Assembly (NCBI GenBank): GCA_018828825.1
Contig: JAHJUV010000001.1
Coordinates: 1 to 22,294, forward strand
Direction of reading: 5' to 3'
DNA length: 22,294 nt
DNA from: Planctomycetota bacterium
GTDB lineage: Bacteria; Planctomycetota; Phycisphaerae; Sedimentisphaerales; UBA12454
The position numbers were made by a program, and so were the translations under genes. Of this stretch, positions 21,277 through 22,294 are shown piece after piece; the first letter of the stretch is position 1, and each line of letters begins with the position of its first letter. The notes beneath the pieces were generated by a model. That model saw only the letters and a list, made by a program, of their open reading frames with translations. It was not told the origin of the DNA and searched no databases.

Positions 21277-22020
21277 ATGAATATTCTCCTGACAAATGAC
21301 GATGGAATTCTGGCGCCGGGAATAGCGGCGGTCTATAAGGAACTCGTAAAACTCGGCGATGTAACTGTCGTCGCCCCGGCCGACAGGATGAGCGGCGCAG
21401 GTCACAGCATTACCGTTTATGAGCCGCTGGTTTGCGAAAAACTGAAAATTGAGGACCAATTCAGCGGATACAGCGTAAGCGGTTCACCCGCCGACTGCGT
21501 CAAACTCGCCATTATGGAACTTTGCCCGAAAAAACCCGACCTCGTCGTAAGCGGAATAAACAACGGAGCAAACGTGGGCATCAATGTTTATTATTCCGGC
21601 ACGGTAGCGGCGGCAATGGAGGCGGCGTTCTATAAAATACCGGCCATCGCGCTGAGCGCTGCCCACGAAGAGCAGACCGATTTTAAAAACGCCGCCAAAC
21701 ACTGCGTTAAAGTTATTGAAAAACTCCTGCCGGCCTCTTTCGGCGGTGTGCTGAATATCAATATTCCGCAACTTTCGAAGGGCGAGCCGAAAGGTATAAA
21801 AGTCGTGCCGCAATCGACGATGGGCTTTGACGAACACTTCGCGAAAAAACAGAGCGATACGGGACAGACGTTATATCAGCTTACAGGCGGAAACCATCGC
21901 GACAAGGACCTGCCCAGCGATACCGTCGCGCTTAATGAAGGTTTTATAACCGTCACAGCACTGGGCTTCGATATGACCGATTATAACGGTATGAAAAAAC
22001 TTCATCAGATAAAATGGTGA
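21277..22020 (+). CDS. surE: 5'/3'-nucleotidase SurE
   Basis: Metal-dependent survival-type phosphatase acting on nucleoside monophosphates. Metal ligands Asp8 and Asp9 (TNDDG), then the family motifs APADRMSGAGHSIT near 34, SGSPADCVKLAI near 68 and SGINNGANVGINVYYSGTVAAAMEA near 91 are all present. 247 residues is normal. Followed by an ACT-domain gene 15 bases downstream, so these are probably co-transcribed. Confidence 0.95.
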   Translation: MNILLTNDDGILAPGIAAVYKELVKLGDVTVVAPADRMSGAGHSITVYEPLVCEKLKIEDQFSGYSVSGSPADCVKLAIMELCPKKPDLVVSGINNGANVGINVYYSGTVAAAMEAAFYKIPAIALSAAHEEQTDFKNAAKHCVKVIEKLLPASFGGVLNINIPQLSKGEPKGIKVVPQSTMGFDEHFAKKQSDTGQTLYQLTGGNHRDKDLPSDTVALNEGFITVTALGFDMTDYNGMKKLHQIKW

Positions 22021-22035
22021 TTTAAGGAAAAAATA

Positions 22036-22294
22036 ATGGCTGCAAAAAAACAATCCCAGATTTGCATAATAACCGTTATGGGCAAAGACAAGGTTGGCAT
22101 CATCGCCAAACTTGCAAACGCAATGGCACGGGCAAACATCAACATTGTCGACGTCAACCAGAAGATTATGGAAAACTTCTTCGTTATGACAATGGCGGTC
22201 AATATCGCAAAGGCGACAATATCTATTCCACAGATTCACAGGAGACTGGACAAAATCGGCGAAGAAATAAAACTGAAAATCACATTTCAGGACG
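22036..22294 (+). CDS. ACT-domain protein (UPF0237 type), cut by window end
   Basis: The first 86 codons, starting MAAKKQSQICIITVMGKDKVG, form one ACT domain of the small UPF0237/ACT_6 type. A strand is followed by the DKVGIIAKLANAMARANINIVDVNQ helix, then a second strand NFFVMTMAV. Such proteins are about 90 residues, so only a few residues should be missing. AAGGA stands before the ATG. Ligand unknown; amino acid or other small effector binding is the usual role of ACT domains. Confidence 0.85.
   Translation, partial: MAAKKQSQICIITVMGKDKVGIIAKLANAMARANINIVDVNQKIMENFFVMTMAVNIAKATISIPQIHRRLDKIGEEIKLKITFQD

Noticed and set aside
1..22294. CRISPR array or tRNA genes
   Set aside because: No regularly spaced direct repeats and no tRNA-like TTCRA arms in plausible cloverleaf context were found by eye.

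Overview
The window looks like a chromosomal piece of a Planctomycetota bacterium, most likely class Phycisphaerae. This is inferred from protein style: an ECF sigma factor coupled to a membrane protein with an H-x(9-10)-DG pseudopilin-like domain, an AP2-HNH endonuclease, and a long-form serine acetyltransferase. No 16S rRNA gene is present, so the placement is tentative. GC content is moderate, by eye mid-40s percent. No tRNA, rRNA or CRISPR array was seen.

Layout. 1-517: gene-free and rich in palindromes. 518-3179: lipA, then an ECF sigma factor overlapping its membrane partner, ended by a strong terminator. About 3400-7700: an accessory island holding an AP2-HNH endonuclease with its own promoter and operator-like palindrome, a secreted protein of unknown function, and a zeta-toxin-like kinase with a small putative antitoxin lying between two copies of the 5' end of valS. 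It also holds a broken inverted copy of the AP2-HNH gene, a 58-residue zinc-binding-type protein, and an inverted copy of the first promoter/operator element. 7879-9371: a COG2426-type membrane protein and a CsgG-like lipoprotein. 9372-11207: mostly gene-free, with a minus-strand terminator, an IS3 orfA scrap and a complete IS5/IS4-superfamily element that uses a -1 frameshift. 11208-15891 (minus): a sulfur-assimilation operon, rrf2-cysK-cysE-nadA-metY. 16089-22294: housekeeping genes, comprising an (alpha/alpha)6-barrel glycan protein, xth, a small basic protein, an RsuA/RluB-type pseudouridine synthase, a membrane coiled-coil protein with a BRCT-like end, nnrE, surE and an ACT-domain protein cut by the window end.

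The cysteine operon is the most coherent unit. CysE makes O-acetylserine, CysK makes cysteine, MetY uses sulfide with O-acetylhomoserine, and NadA is a 4Fe-4S enzyme. The first gene encodes an Rrf2 regulator with an IscR-like Cys92/Cys99/Cys105 triad behind a perfect consensus promoter. This suggests cysteine or Fe-S-responsive control.

The most unusual signals are three. (1) A family of short palindromes with core CCAATACATTGG occurs between genes and also in frame inside lipA. (2) Homologous spacers precede cysE and metY; each has the palindrome, a Shine-Dalgarno site and a tiny ORF whose stop lies 2 nt before the next start codon. (3) The toxin module is flanked by duplicated valS 5' ends inside an island bounded by inverted copies of a promoter/operator element.
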